64,000 nucleotides of DNA from Symbiodinium microadriaticum (GCA_001939145.1 LSRX01001158.1:1-64000), one strand, 5' to 3'; shown: positions 17,578-31,279, numbered from the stretch's first letter. Numbers and translations are program-made. The notes: generated from the sequence alone by a model not told the origin.

Positions 17578-19205
17578 AAGAGTCAGGGCTGTTTCTCGAT
17601 GGTTTGTTGTACTATTTCGGAGCAACGCCTGGGGAGCTGCTTCAAAGAAGCCCTGACTTTGCGTCTTCTTGGAATGGACCAACCTTCCGTTCACCTTTGC
17701 TGGTCGCAGCAGGTTCGACGCGATCTCCGACGCAACCCGGATCAGTGCAAAGCGCAGCATTGCTGCCTATCATCGCCTTCATGCATACAAGTTGCAGTGA
17801 TTTCGAAATTGCCAGTGGTTCCTGGATCGCGGGCCTGCACGACCTTGACACCTTAGACGCTCAGCTGTCTTCAAGCATAGGTGCATCGTATACTTCGTAT
17901 ACTGAATCCGCCAACTCCTAGAGTGGGGCCTTTTGGGAACCAGCTCAGGATCAGCTCTTCAGTTGCCTGGCATGTCTCAAGAGGAAGTGTGAATGAGCAC
18001 ATTCGGTCACTGCCTTGGCATGCTTGCCATAGCCTCAGCCTCCACACCATTGAATCTTGACTTCCTGAGCGAGAAAGCCACAAAACCCTCTGCGACACAG
18101 CCCAACAACAGCAGCAAAAGGTGCCCTGACTAGTGACTTGTACAACATGGTACAGTAGTGGCCATTTCACAGTTGAAGCTCCGTGGCAACCATGGCGGCC
18201 ATGGCGAACGCTGTGCTTTGTAATTCCCGGCCGACTCTTTACAAGAGGTCGAACCACGACTACCAAGTGCTCTGCACTGCTCATGTCAAAACGAGAGAAG
18301 AACGATAGACCACGAGGTGGGGAGAAAGAAGACTGCCGCTTTTTTCGCCTGGCTATCAGCAAGCGTTTCCACAATTGACAGAAATTCAGAGAGGCCACCT
18401 GGACCACCATGACGAGCACTTTCAGCGTCTCCTCTCCGCAACGCGTCAGCGTCGCCGGCGTCCCCGGTGTTGGGAAAAACTTAGCACCTTTCTGTCACCA
18501 GCTGCTGCCATTATAGCGCAGCTGCGGGTGCTAAGCTATCTCGCGCTCGTGGCTGCGATGCGGTCCATGCTTAAAAACTCGCAACAGCAGCCACCCAGTG
18601 GCAAACGTTGAGAAACCTTTTGTTGAAAGGCACGTCATCCTGGTGAGTCACCAACACAGGAGCGCTTTCAGCACGCCGCAACCACAACGGCTTTAAGCCT
18701 TGGGTAGTGGCTGATGGGTCGCCTTTGCAAGTGCTCTCACACTCGGTGAAGCTGAGTGTTTTCTGCTGCCCACGATACAGCCGAAGCGATTCGGTTATGA
18801 CACGTCGTGCAGTTGCAGTACAGCTCGTGTCAAGGGATCTAAAAATGACAGCAAGCAGCAGATGGATTCAGCTACTTTACTCTAAAAGCATCGAGTGAGC
18901 TGCAGCACAGGTTGCCACGGCTTTTTGTCTGTGCATCTGTACAAGTTGTGGCTGTACGTCACTGTTCCATTAACCAGTTAGGAATTGCCATCTTGGCACT
19001 CCTCGATCTCAAGAGACCACGCATGCCAGCAGCGTCACATGACATGCTACTGCTACGTGCTACACTCTCAAGATTGCAGCATTCTCCAACCAAGAGGCCG
19101 GAATCCTGAGCACATCTCAGCAACAGCCAGACCTGACAAGCGGATGCTCTCAAATCCACTGATAGTGCCGTCCGGCTCGCCACGCCATGACTGCCTGAGG
19201 TGCCA
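17578..19205. other. Intron or spacer upstream of the Copia element
   Basis: This is the continuation of the interrupted intron. A minus-strand segment near 17695-17755 (LRFALIRVASEIASNLL) may be the exon on the other side of the insertion. The rest shows no domain. Confidence 0.3.
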
Positions 19206-19490
19206 TCACGCCCTCTCCTGGCAATGGTAGCAATGGCGCAACAGGTCGCTCGGGCTTGCAGATTGTCCATTGAATCCTCTCTGGACCTTCAGAAAAGAGA
19301 GCCAAGGATCCACAGTAATTGGAACGTCCACATCCGCCGGTGGGGACGGGGACGCTGCTGGCAGAGAGACATCTTCTGGCAGCTGGCGCCGCAGAATCTC
19401 GCGCAGTCCGCCTCGCTGCACACGCTGTGAGCAACTCACTTCGAATGTTTACGAACTCTATCAACGCTGCCACAAAGGCTCGAAGATCGC
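19206..19490 (-). CDS. Candidate exons, unidentified
   Basis: Two minus-strand stretches look coding: RDLRAFVAALIEFVNIRSEL near 19430-19490, and, in another frame at 19270-19400, LPEDVSLPAASPSPPADVDV followed by PWLSFLKVQ. A splice between them is plausible but was not fixed. I do not recognise the protein. They may belong to the same large minus-strand gene as the coiled-coil exons. Confidence 0.35.
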
Positions 19491-19745
19491 GCACATCGTC
19501 ACAAGACTCAAGGATGCTGACGAGCTCCTGACCAAATCAAGACGGCTGAGGCGGCGGAGATGCTTCTTCCAGCACGAAGAAATGAAGAAACCAATTTGGG
19601 GAGCACAGTATGACGAGCCCACTAACACAACGGCTACGAGTACGGCAGCATAAGGCGGCTAAGGCGCTGAAACGACGACCAGGGTATCATTCCGCGCCGT
19701 CATGTGACCAGAAGCCGCCTGCAAACAAAGCGTCGCCGTGTTAGC

Positions 19746-20230
19746 CCTTATCACCTGTTGCTCGAATTGAATCATGTCTGCTGCTACCCAGTACATCTAC
19801 CCCTGGCAAATGGCATGATGCTCCGGCCCTGGGCAATCGAAATGCCGCTGATGAAGAAGAAGCTCCTGCGGCGAGCTGTGGAAGGCTCTGCTTGGCTGGT
19901 CCGCTTGCTGCACTCGAGCTACATGGGCTTGGGCTGAGCCTCACCGAGCTGGGCATGCCTATGTCGAGTCCTGCCAGGGAAGACGAGCTGCTCGCTCGAC
20001 GCCTGACGACGTGTGGAGAAACTCCTGCGGGATGAAAATCAAACAGCCGGCGCAGGGTGGTATATATCACTCGGAGAACAAACCCATGTCTAAGTCCTTG
20101 CATTGAAGAGGTGCTTGCTCGACGTCTGCTGGAGTGTTCGTCATGCACAACATATCCTAGCAAGCTGCAAGCTGGCATGACAACTTCCAGCCAACTGGCC
20201 AGGCTCTGAAGCTCGTCTGCTAAGCAGAGA
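19746..20230 (+). other. Duplicated short coding-like segments
   Basis: On the plus strand, open frames end around 20030 and 20207. They contain two related peptides, MSSPAREDELLARRLTTC and LSPCIEEVLARRLLEC. The minus strand is also open here for 180 codons but is Ser-rich, as expected from the complement of acidic codons. Which strand is used, if either, is unclear. Confidence 0.3.
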
Positions 20231-20399
20231 CCAAACTGCGTGGAAACTGTGCCCTGGCTCATGAAACCCATTACGCTAACCAACTAGACTGTTCGTGTGC
20301 AAAAAACCGATGAAGTGCAGATTGAGCTCTCAATGCAAAATCATCGTCCAATACGCTGAGAAACACTTTCAAGTTGTCCTTAAGGCCGGATGCCCAGCA

Positions 20400-20750
20400 A
20401 CATGACATGGCATGTAATGACAACCGTCCGAGTGCATAAGCGTCTTCACGATGTTCTGTTTAACTGCTGCTTCCCACTGCCACGGATCATCATCTAGAAA
20501 CGGAGGAAGCGCCATCAGCTGCAAGAACACAGGCACATAGGATGGCAGCAGATACCTGGAATTCGAGAGAAGCCAAGCCGGAAAGACTTGACTGGACAAG
20601 CACTTCCAGTACTGCCCCTACTCGTTTGAGACCCCAAGCAAAGTAAGCTGCTTCGAGGCACAGAAGTAGCAGGTAGAGGATCACAAATCCGGCAGCGAGT
20701 AGAAGCGTAAACTCGAAGTGCCTGGCAAGACAGGGCATGATACGGCAACT
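20400..20750 (-). CDS. Candidate exons, unidentified, one hydrophobic
   Basis: Minus-strand segments read ARHFEFTLLLAAGFVILYLL near 20680-20740, a possible membrane helix, and PSYVPVFLQLMALPPFLDDD with PWQWEAAVKQNIVK near 20430-20540. Composition suggests coding, but splice phases were not established and no family is recognised. Confidence 0.35.
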
Positions 20751-22109
20751 CATATTCCAAAATGCCGGACAGCTGCAGCTTCCAGGTCAAGGTTGAGTTA
20801 CAAACTGTAGCTCGGAAGTTGGTCTACTGTGGCATACGAAGGCGCCAAAGCCGACAGACGTGGAGGAGATCTGCGGCCCGAGGCAGAAGTCGAAACGGAT
20901 CGGTTCAAGCCAAGCCAGGGAACCAAACTCCGACGAGTTTCGTCTCGGTCGGCACGGGCACGACTGCTCATAAGAGCCCGTAAAAAAGATGACAATCGCC
21001 ATGTTTATGGTAGGTGCGCCACGAGTGACCCCTGATAAAACGCACATTTTGGAATGTCAGCCGCTCGGCTACAGCGCGGCATCTTGTCAGGATCCCGGCA
21101 CAGCAAGCACGAGGAGCATACGCTAGCCAGAGCATCCATGCCCAAACCATGATAACGTTCGTGTTCCAAGAGCATACGGTTGCCAATGCGAAAGTTTTGG
21201 AAAAGGAGCCTCTCCGCAATGCTTGTTTTCCCATAGCGAAACCACTAAAAGCCTCCGAAATCACTGACCCTCTCACGCTTTTCGCCCCCTGCGAAAAGTC
21301 CCTGAAACGCTGCGACTCTGCCAAAACCCCAGTTTCAAGCACATTTCGATGACGATGCTGCAAAACTGGCGTGCAAACCGACAGGGGTCACTCGAGGCGC
21401 TCCTACCTTTATTATACTACAGGTTCAGGTTGTCAAACTGCTTTCCAGGTCTGTTCGGACGAAGACTTCTGCGTAGAACGAATGTCTTGAACTTTACGAG
21501 GTTCCTGTGTGTTTTGGCATTTGCGACCGTCGCCTCGTCCATGCGTTGAACTCGACGACAGAACGTGAGAACGTGTAGGAGATCACAAACCTCGGTGTGC
21601 ACCGAGCATCGGCCGACCACAATGCTACAACAACAAGCCATCCAAAGCTCTCCAAGGGGCAGGAATATCTGCAGGAAACGATTGATATACCTCAGTCGAC
21701 AACGCATCCTGCTGCAACAGTCTAGAGTCTAGAGCTTCTTCAATGCCGAGAGACATCTCAGGGGAAAATCGGCCCCGTCCCTTCAGGGTGGCGCCGATCA
21801 CACTTTCCTCAGCCTGGGCGGCAGGCCCGTCGTTGCAGCGATACATGTCTTCGCTTGGTTGAGAGCTGCACATGCATTCAGCACCAATCGAAAGCGTTAG
21901 AGTCTTCAACTCACGCCTAGTTCGACAGTCCTTGATGCGGTTTGCTGTCAAGCCGCCGGAGTGCCGAAGTTTGATGGTGATGCTGATAGTGTTGTCACTC
22001 TGGGGATGACCGTGCGAGTACGTACGCCTGAGCGGCCTGAGCGGAAAGGAAATCTAAAGGCACGTTCTAAAGGCATAGCAAGCTGCAAGCTGCATGCGAG
22101 TTGCTACAT
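20751..22109. other. Spacer or intron
   Basis: No supported gene. A minus-strand segment near 21690-21760 (LGIEEALDSRLLQQDALSTE) is helix-like and could be an exon. Confidence 0.3.
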
Positions 22110-22290
22110 CCCAGACGAGCACCACGGTCGACAAGACATGCTGTTAACGGCTGACTTTCGCACTAGCAGCATTGCAATCTGGTCAAGGTTGATTTGCGTC
22201 GGAGCACCGTCTGTCGACTCCGATGGGAAGTTCAGAGCATCCTGCAACCAACTCTGGCTGTGCTCCTGGATGGCGCGGAGCCGCCACCTT
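22110..22290 (-). CDS. Candidate exon, unidentified
   Basis: One open minus-strand stretch of about 55 codons reads WRLRAIQEHSQSWLQDALNF and INLDQIAMLLVRKSAVNS. It follows ATCAAG, which can act as an acceptor, and has an amphipathic helical pattern. No family is recognised. Confidence 0.4.
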
Positions 22291-25200
22291 GATGATGCCA
22301 CCAAAACTCCGCAGTATCAAGATCTGCTTAGGTGCGCCAGAGTTGCTTGGTCAGCAAGACCATGAGTAGCCTGGGATCCACAGAAGTGGCAGCAGTGACA
22401 ACATGCACTCGCATGCACTCCCTCCCTACCTCAAGCGGAACAAACTCTGCACGCGCTCACTACAGTGGCTTGTCACAAGCGACAGCAGCAGCAGTGCCAG
22501 CGCGACGAAAAGTGGCCTTACGGGATTGACAAAGGTCACGGTTTTCCTAGATTGTCAACTACCTCAGAAATCCACTCCCCCTGTGATGATTCCTGAGACA
22601 CACTCGGAGATCTCGGAGAACAAGTATCTTCCATACTGAAGAGCAAACACATGTGGGATCCACTTCAACTACCTTGACCTTGAGCCGTGGCCATCTGACA
22701 CAGAAGGTTAAGGCGGTTAAGGTTTGTATCTCACAAACGGATTTTGGCAAAACACAAGGATTAAGGAAGTGCTTCAGTGCTTCAGGATATTGAGGGCCTT
22801 GTGCAAAAGATCCTTGGCCCTGCTTATTCCTTCGACCCACAGTCCAGATGCTGGAGTGACCAGCAAACCCAGTCAAGAAAAGCCTTGGGGTTTGTGGCTC
22901 TGGAACGCTGGCGGCATGGCTGTGTGCCAGGGGGCATCATGTCGAGAATGTTCACTTGCGCGAACCTGTACAGCGTCGCCAGCGCCTCAGATGCCCACTG
23001 CCAGCAGAGGAGTAAGGCTCTGCATCCTGAATGAGAGAAGACCTATGCACACGAAGCAAATGCAGATTGGCAAACGAAGGGCTTATTCACCAACTTGCGA
23101 GGAAGACGCGAAAGCAAAAATGGGACCACCAAACCTGCTCCAACCAATCGCGAGTCCCTGCCGAGCTTCGCTGAAAAGAATGATGATGGCAATCCACGTG
23201 CCTGGGAAGAACAGATTTCTTGCAGAATCACGGGGTTGTCAAACCTTGTCCTGGTGGGATATCCTTGATGGTAAAGCGCAGGGGCCTTGACCCCACACAT
23301 CAATACAAGCAGGATGAACAGAATAAAACCCGCCACATTCCTGAGTCACGGAACTCTCATTGCTGATTGTTGTTCCTGCCTGCCCGGGAAGCCGTCATTC
23401 ACTCCGACGACAACAGGTCGAAACACATATACCAAAAAGGAGAGAACGTGTCCCAAGAATCCATCCTGTAGTGGGCGAAACCAAAGCGAAAGGACCTTCT
23501 TAACGGTGACAGATGCAAAAAAATTTTCTATCTGGGGGAACAACCCCTACCTTGGCCCCTGTCCCGCCTCCACACATTCCTGCCGCCCAACTCTTTACGT
23601 ATGTTTAGTCTTGCAGAATCGGCAAGTGGGACTCTCACACAGCGCCAACAATCGGTTGACAGCAACTCCCCCGAATTCCACTAGGGACTCTTCAAAGATG
23701 CCACCGCCCGCGAGTTTGACGTGTGCTGTGCTCCTATGACTGCGACTCTCGGTGAACAGACACCGGTGACTAGCTTGTTGCAACTGCTGGGCCAGCATGC
23801 AGCTCGATGGAGTCCTTGACCCCCTTCTCGACGTTCAATGCCTTTTTTGGGGTGACAAAAGCAGTTTGCCCGCTATGCGTTGAATACCCACGATCAATGG
23901 TACAGCCACTTGCTTGCGGCCTGCCTAAGGCATGCAAGTGGCCAGATAAGAGCTGAAGGCAAAGCAGTCGTCCATCATCTCTTTGATCTGTTTGTCGATC
24001 AGCTCTTTCTCTTCTACGGTCGCCTGCTCGTCTGGATCTTCTGGCAGCAAACAGCACCCTTGTCAGATTCTTGAAGGCATGCCTCCGGAGCATCAGGAGA
24101 AATGCCCAGCTTGGCTTTCAGGTTGGCGTAGATCCTGGGACCTCAACTGGAAGGGCTTGAGACAGCAAGGATTGTGCAGGCACATGGCAGTACTTACTCT
24201 CACTGCATGACCCGCGGCGGCTGTATCTCCAGAGCAGGACTTTGTGGATGAAGTACTCCCGCAGACATAACTCGGATGCATCTCGAGCTGCCAAAAGCTT
24301 GGCAGGGCGACAACACTCACATCAACAGGCATTACTTGCTCAGAACAAGGGACATACTCTCGTAGCTCTTCATCTCTGGATGTTGCTTGTAGCGCAGTAG
24401 ATGGACTTCGATACCTGAGACTCCCAGGCTCAGGTCTGAAAAAGCCAAGCTTTGGCCCTCGTTCCAAGTCCAATGTCTCTCAGGTTTTTGTAAACGCAAG
24501 CCAAGGTGCACAGCCTTGTTGCTGATCCTTCGAAGGCGCAGTCGCTCCAGGCTCTTGAGCTTCTGCACCTCAGCCGACAGAGATCAAGGAGCGCGGAATT
24601 TTGCAGAGGCTTCCGGAGTGTTGTTAGACGCTCATTGTCATTCAGATCCAAGTCCAAGCCTTCTCAAAAGGCATCTGTTAAACCTTATGCAAATCTTTGG
24701 CCTTGGGTCGAAGAGGAGACTCGGAGTTCTATGATCTTTCAATCATGCGGGCAAGCTACAGCACCACGAACAATGCCAAAGACGAGCAAATAATACATCA
24801 TCATACCTGCGGAAGCGCTTGCAACCATAACTGGCGAAAAGCGTCGACAGCTTGCAGATCGCATGTACCAGCAATCAGCATGGGGGTTGGTGCAGACAAG
24901 CGTCCACAGAACAACTGCACGTGCACCAGCTCCTCAGTCTGCGTTTCTGCTTGACAAGTCTCGGAGCGAGAACAAAACAAAAGTGTGTGTTTGCAACGAA
25001 ATTGCTCATAATTATACATCCGACAGACGGCACGGGTTGCATTCAAGACGCTACCAAGTGAACCCACTCCTTCGAATCAGCTTGCAAGGACAGGCTCCCT
25101 GCAGGATAACTATGTGCATCGTGCCTGTGGGGTCGGAGGCAAAGGGGTGCAGTCGTCTCCAGCTAGTCGCCGCAAGGTCGAACCTAGGCACAGGGGAAGA

Positions 25201-26215
25201 ACTTGAGTTGTGTCAGATGGAGACTTTCGGAGTTTAAATTTAGCGTTCACAGCAGGTTCTTGACAAACTTCTACCGCGGTGATATTGAGAGCTCTTCCAC
25301 GGCGAGGAGCCTGACGAGTTGTCGCTGTGGTCATGGCCGTGACCGAAGACATCGCCTTAGATCTACTGCCAATCCTGAAGGCACTGAAGCCGAGTTCATT
25401 GCCACCCGGAGACTGTACTCGTGGTAGCTGCATGAGTGCAGCGTCGACGCCATGAAATCGAAACCGCCTAGCTGGTTGGAACCTTAGGGCAGCCCGAGCA
25501 AGCCGGCTGGCTCTGAATTCAAATCACAGCAGATCTAGGGTCTTCGACTTAGGCCCTGGCAAAAAATCATGAAGGCTAGAAAGCCCAAGGACATGAACTC
25601 GCTGCTCATGCGATTGGCGAACTCCTCGTTCCGTCTCGCGCCGGACAAGGTCTGGTTTCTGCGCTTATCAGGTGACGTGTGCTCTCAGAACGTCCTGGTA
25701 CAGGCGCACGTGTGATATTCTCCCTGACCTTGCAGGCAACAGTCCGCCGCCATGCTGGCGGCAAATCCAGAAACACGACTGCCCGACCGCACGAGAGGCT
25801 GCGCATGCATGAATGCATGCGTCACAGTTGGGGTGCTCCACTGACTGAGGGGAACTCCCAGGACTGAGAATCTGTCACAGGACACCTACAGCCAAACAGC
25901 GTGAAATGTGTTCGCGAAAAAGAGCGATTCAAGTCAGGCACCTGAACATGCATGATGCAAAAAAGCTGGATTGGTGTGCTCAAGTTGCACAACATCGCCA
26001 CTGAAGTTCAGGCGGGTGACTCGCTCTCGTCCGCATTAAACGATTGGCAACAACTGACTGGCTGGACTGACTGGCTCAAGTCAGGCAGCTCATCATCGCT
26101 TCGGTGCTCGGGCTCATAAGCGGCTTCATGCAGCTGGCCATAGTAGAACGACTTTCTGGCCTAAGAGCTCCGGTGAGCATTGATGCAATTGACAGTCCAT
26201 CATCAGTGGAGAATG
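22291..26215. other. Spacer or introns, little support for genes
   Basis: Many short overlapping frames but no domain. A possible minus-strand coil segment lies at 24500-24570 (KLKSLERLRLRRISNKAV). Confidence 0.3.
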
Positions 26216-26283
26216 TCTCTTTTAGGGTCCTCTTTGGGTGCCGCACTATATTGGGAACCCAAAAGGGGACCCTAATTTAGAGA
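26216..26283. repeat. 68-bp hairpin (possible MITE)
   Basis: The left arm 26221-26239 (TTTAGGGTCCTCTTTGGGT) pairs with the right arm 26257-26277 around a ~17-bp loop, with one bulge and a few mismatches. TCTCT/AGAGA extend the stem outside a short mismatch. No coding capacity. It could be a tiny inverted-repeat element or a transcribed hairpin. Confidence 0.6.
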
Positions 26284-27888
26284 ACTACCCACATGCAGCT
26301 CTGAACAGCGCATCCCCGAAAGCATAAAGCATTGCGTTCGCCAAGGGGCAGGAGCTGAAAGGAGATGCCAAGATACCTCAAACCTGGAATGGGGGGCCAA
26401 ACTCTCACACCCACGAAAGAAGGCCAGGATCTGGGACTGATTCCGGACGCTGGGATCTGCTACACTGTTACACGCCAGTATAGACTCTTCGCAGACTCTT
26501 CCGACCGACTTTGGCAATTCCCCATACAGTGAACTCTTTCCATCCACGGCACACCAACTCCAAGAACACCACAGCAATCAAGACCTCAGGCTCCGTGCAA
26601 TGGCCTGTTGCTACAATTTGTAGCTTCCAGCCCATTCCTGCTCCCTCACACCTCCTGCCTAAGCGACACAGATGATACGTCTCAGGGCCAGACTAAACTC
26701 TCGATGTAGTTGTACCTCATGAAGCAACACTGCCCCTGCCCACCAATATCAACTCTGAGCCGTTTCTGGGCCTTCATGCTGGTGTCATGAATAATGCTGA
26801 GGAGCAAATCGCACATCGCACTCAAGAGCCCAAGGAAAAACAGCCAGCGTCCAAAGACCCACCGATGCATCAGGTCGTGCACACTCAGGCTGCGGCTCGT
26901 AGTCGGCGGAAAACCAGGGATCGCCCTGCAAAGGCTCGAATGCGTGGATTCCACTTTCGTGTGCAGCCAAGTGAGAAAGCATTCTGGATTCGCTGTTCCT
27001 CGAGCTGTGAGAAACGAGGTGGGCTGTATATTTCTTGAGCGTGGATTTCTGCACCGGTGAAATCGCAAGGAGGGGACAAGTGTAGTAATTAACTCACAAC
27101 GACAGATCTAAAAATTTCAGCCGGACGGATCACGGATCACGCGGGCTGACTCTATGTTCACTCCCTATAGTGAAGTACAAGAGGGCTCAGCTGAGAATAC
27201 ATTTGCCTTTCTGACTACTCGCGTTGATGCTGCTGCGTCATGTGCAACCGGGGCTGGAACTGCAAGCGACTTGTGTTGTGGATGAGTTGGCCAGCAGAGT
27301 CTGCATCACCGGGGGCGCATTAGCCGGCCGCAAGTTAAGAGGAAGCCAAGGGGTTGCATGTTTACTGGGAGGGTGCATTGAGAGTGTTCGATGCATGATG
27401 GCTCGGCTCGAGGTCAGTTCTACGACCGCCTGAAGAAGGTCGCAAGCTGCAACGATCGAGGCTGCAGTGCTGACCGCAGCCGACCGTACACCTAGAGAAA
27501 CCCTGGGGACACTTGCTTACACCACGCACTTCCACGTCGCACCCACCGAACAGAGACGGATGTTAAGGTTTTGCTATGCGAGAGTCGCCGCGCATCGCAA
27601 AGGGGCATCATGCCAAAGTCAGGCGGCATTTGCATTCAGTTTGAATATTTGGTTATTAGGTCAGGTGTGCGAAATGCATATCGAAAGCTACGTCAAGTTG
27701 ATAGTGGCATGACCTGGCCTTTCCGCACAGACGTTTCACTGGGATCTACACAGACCGAACACCTTCTTGTTCTAGTTCCTGCGGGAGCCATGATCCCGAT
27801 GCGGGATGCCAGAAGTCGCCTAGACTTTGCCTAAACGTGGAGTCGTGTTCACATGGCCAACCGAAGGTGGTACAGCGGTAGTGCGCAG
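26284..27888. other. Spacer, no supported gene
   Basis: Short overlapping frames on both strands, none with recognisable domains or splice structure. Confidence 0.4.
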
Positions 27889-28629
27889 GCAGAAACAGAC
27901 AGACAGACAGACAGAGACAGACAGAGACAGACAAAGACAGATAGAGTCAGACAGACAGACAGAGACAAACAGAGACAGACAGAGACAGAGACACACAGAC
28001 AGAGACAAACAAACAGACAGACAGAGAGACAGACAATCACACAGAGACAACAGTAAGACAGAGAGACAGACAGACTTACAGACAGACAAACAGACAGACG
28101 GACAGCAAACAGACAAGCAAAGCGAGACAGACAGACAGACAGACAGACAGACGAAGCGAGACAAACAGAGAGACAAAGAAACAGAGAGACACAGAAACAA
28201 AGAAACAATCAGACAGAGAAACAGAGAGACAAAGGAGAGACAAAGGAAAGACAGAGGAGAGACAGAGGAGACACAGAGGAGACACAGAACAAAGGAGACG
28301 CAGAAGAGACACAGAGGAGACACAGAGGGGACACAGAGGAGACACAACGGAGACACAGAGGAGACACAGAGGAGACACAGGAGGAGACACAGAGGAGAGA
28401 CAGAGAAGACACAGAGGAGACGCAGAGGGGACACAGGAGGAGACACAGAGGAGACACAGAGGAAACACACAGAGACACAGAGGAGGCACAGAGGAGACAC
28501 AGAGGAGACACAGAGGAAACACACAGAGACACAGAGGAGGCACAGAGGAGACGCAGAGGAGACACACAGGAGACACAGAGTAGACACGCAGGAGATACAG
28601 AGGAAACATAGAGCGAGACACAGAGACAA

Positions 28630-28662
<33 letters not shown>

Positions 28663-28719
28663 CAGACAGACAGACAGACACAGACAGACAGACAGACACA
28701 GACAGACAGACAGACAGAC

Positions 28720-28772
<53 letters not shown>

Positions 28773-28931
28773 GAGACAGACAGACAGAGAAGCAAGCAGA
28801 CAGGCAGAAACAGACAGACAGACAGAGACAGACAGAGACAGACAAAGACAGGCAGAAACAGACAGACAGACAGAGACAGACAGAGACACACAGAGACAGA
28901 CAGAGACAGAGACACACAGACAGGGACAGAC
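27889..28931. repeat. GACA-type satellite, about 1.04 kb
   Basis: The outer parts are ACAG/GACA tetramers with GAGACA variants. The centre (about 28240-28610) is a higher-order array of roughly 12 bp built from GAGGAGACACA. Both strands lack stops for hundreds of codons simply because the repeat contains none, so the long frames here are not genes. Confidence 0.95.
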
Positions 28932-30974
28932 ATGCTGGTCGCGCACTGCAGACCTTGCGCAAACACGAGCCTCGACAGCGGCAGCTCCTAGACCCGGCAG
29001 CAGGGCCAGCCAGAGCAGACAGCATCTCATGCCGAGGCTCTCGCTTCCGATCTTCCCACGATTTGAGCTATCTATCAGCTCGGACAAATAAAAGACTGAA
29101 GTGCTCTTTGCATCTTAGTCTTAGTCGCCTCCTACCATTGGCTGACGGACCATCACAAACATTGGGCCGTGAGCACAAACTTTAGCATGATTGCCCACAC
29201 ATTGAGAGCGTACCGTGGAACAGCTGGAGCCGGAAGCAGGGAAGGCACATACAAACCCAATTTGTGATGTGCCGGCTTGCCACGTGGAAGCGGACGTGTA
29301 GCCATGGGCAGGAGTCATCCAGCAAGTGAAGCTGGTCTACTCCAAGAAACTTCGGAAGCAAGATCAAAGCATGTAATGCAGGTGTGTCGACACGGCCGGC
29401 AGGTTTGCTTTTTAGACAGGCGCGCCGTTTGCCCACGAACCTGTGGTTCAGGATGTCGACCTTGGAATAGGCAGCCCAAAGAAACTCACGACAATGACCG
29501 GCCAGTGTAGAAAAGTAAACAACTGCATCTCCTGCACATGAGCACATATAGAAGCGAGAGCCCACCTGGATGCTCGAAAGTACTGACGAAGACTCTGTTT
29601 TGGCTGACCCAAGCGATCGCGCGATCTCACGGCAAGCGCTCGAAGCATTTCTAAATTGGAAAGCTCACGGAGCGCAGAGCCTCCCTGCGAGAACATGTTA
29701 CGAACAGGTGGCAATCTGTTCAGGCCGGATTGACCCCCGTCGACTACTTCAGAGCTGCCTCTATGATGCTAGGAACTGCTACTTGCTCGTGAGCTAGGAG
29801 CACTGCGTGGCCAAGCCAATCCGTATGTGCACTCCCATCTGCTCGATGTCCATTTAAGGGATGGAGATCTCCGGATCTTCAGCAGAGATTCTTTGGTGCT
29901 TCAGCCAACAAACAGTCTATAGGCAGCATGGGGCCTCTTCATGATTGGACCTCGCTCGACTGTCCTCGAGCACCAAGTTCTCTCTGCCTCTTTTCTGAGG
30001 ATGCTGGGCGGTCTCCCGGCAAAAAAAGGACCTCTCCCATGCCTGCTTATGCTTTTCCGAGTTGGTCGAAATATTTTGCCGGGGCCCTCCGAGAACAATC
30101 CTTGATGTCTCATTGCGGGTTAAACCCTCAGAAAGCTTGAACAAAAAGTTGTGAGCGAAGCCAGAATGCGCTGTCTGGCGCCGCAAGCAAAGTAGGACTA
30201 GTATCCGATATCTATCCGGAGTCGCATGTCCATGAACCTTTCAACATAAGTTCAGACATTCACGTAGCAAACAAGGGGCTGATGAAGCCTTTACCCACAT
30301 AGACGGCCCCTGGCGCCTTAGTCAATAGTCGATATCTGCAAAGCCACACAAGGCCTGCTCTTTCCTGGCCGACGGCTCGGCTTCCAGAACGTAGCCAGAA
30401 TCCATTCACAAATAGCATAGTTGCAAGGGGTTCGTTCTGGCTCGGCCATCAAGCTGGACACATCGCGAATGTTGTCTACCAAACACATCCTACTGTGCCC
30501 ATGCAGCACACGATGTTCGACTGCACGCGATGGGGGCCGTGGCTCCAGCCAGAATCCCACACCAACTGGATCGCACCAAAAGAGCGTTCTCTAAAGGGTG
30601 AAGATGGGTTCCAAATAATCTAAGTGAGATTAACGCTTATCGATTGGGATCTCGTCAAAGCTCTTTGGCAGCAGCTTGGCTGCGACAGCACTGCGACTTG
30701 ACCCACCCGCCGCCAAATTATAGCCAGTGCTTCAGTGCTTCGGTACAACCGGACAGGGTTTGCGGTAGTCGCAGCGACCGGAGCTCACTGCCCCAGCACC
30801 TTAGTGCTGCTGAACTCAGCCGCGCAAGAGGCTGAAGCATCGACAGGCAGACTTACATCACTCGTCTCAGCCTCTGGCTTGCACTGACGCATAGCCTGGA
30901 TGCCTTGCCTGCATGGGTATACTACACAACACGTGCTGCGTACAGTGTAACAAGTCAGTGTACCTCTGACTATC
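28932..30974. other. Spacer, no supported gene
   Basis: No domain or convincing exon on either strand. Confidence 0.4.
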
Positions 30975-31245
30975 AGCCACATACACACGTACATACATAC
31001 ATGCATTCATACATACATACATACATCCATGCATACATACATACATACATGCAATATTATGACATAGCATACATACCTAGATACATGCCCACGTCCGTGC
31101 CTGCATACATACGTGCATGCATGCATACACAAACACATTCACACTTACAGTAATTACAAGCATGCACTTACATGGCGAGCTTTGTCACTAACCTGAAGAA
31201 CACCCACATTTATGCATATATGCATACGTATAATCTTTCATTCAA

Positions 31246-31279
<34 letters not shown>

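Noticed and set aside
26221..26228. TTTAGGG as a telomeric repeat
   Set aside because: Only one copy, inside a hairpin arm; there is no tandem array.
27827..29185. Open frames of 290-450 codons on both strands
   Set aside because: They arise only because the GACA/GAGACA repeat contains no stop codon in any frame; no non-repetitive protein sequence is present.
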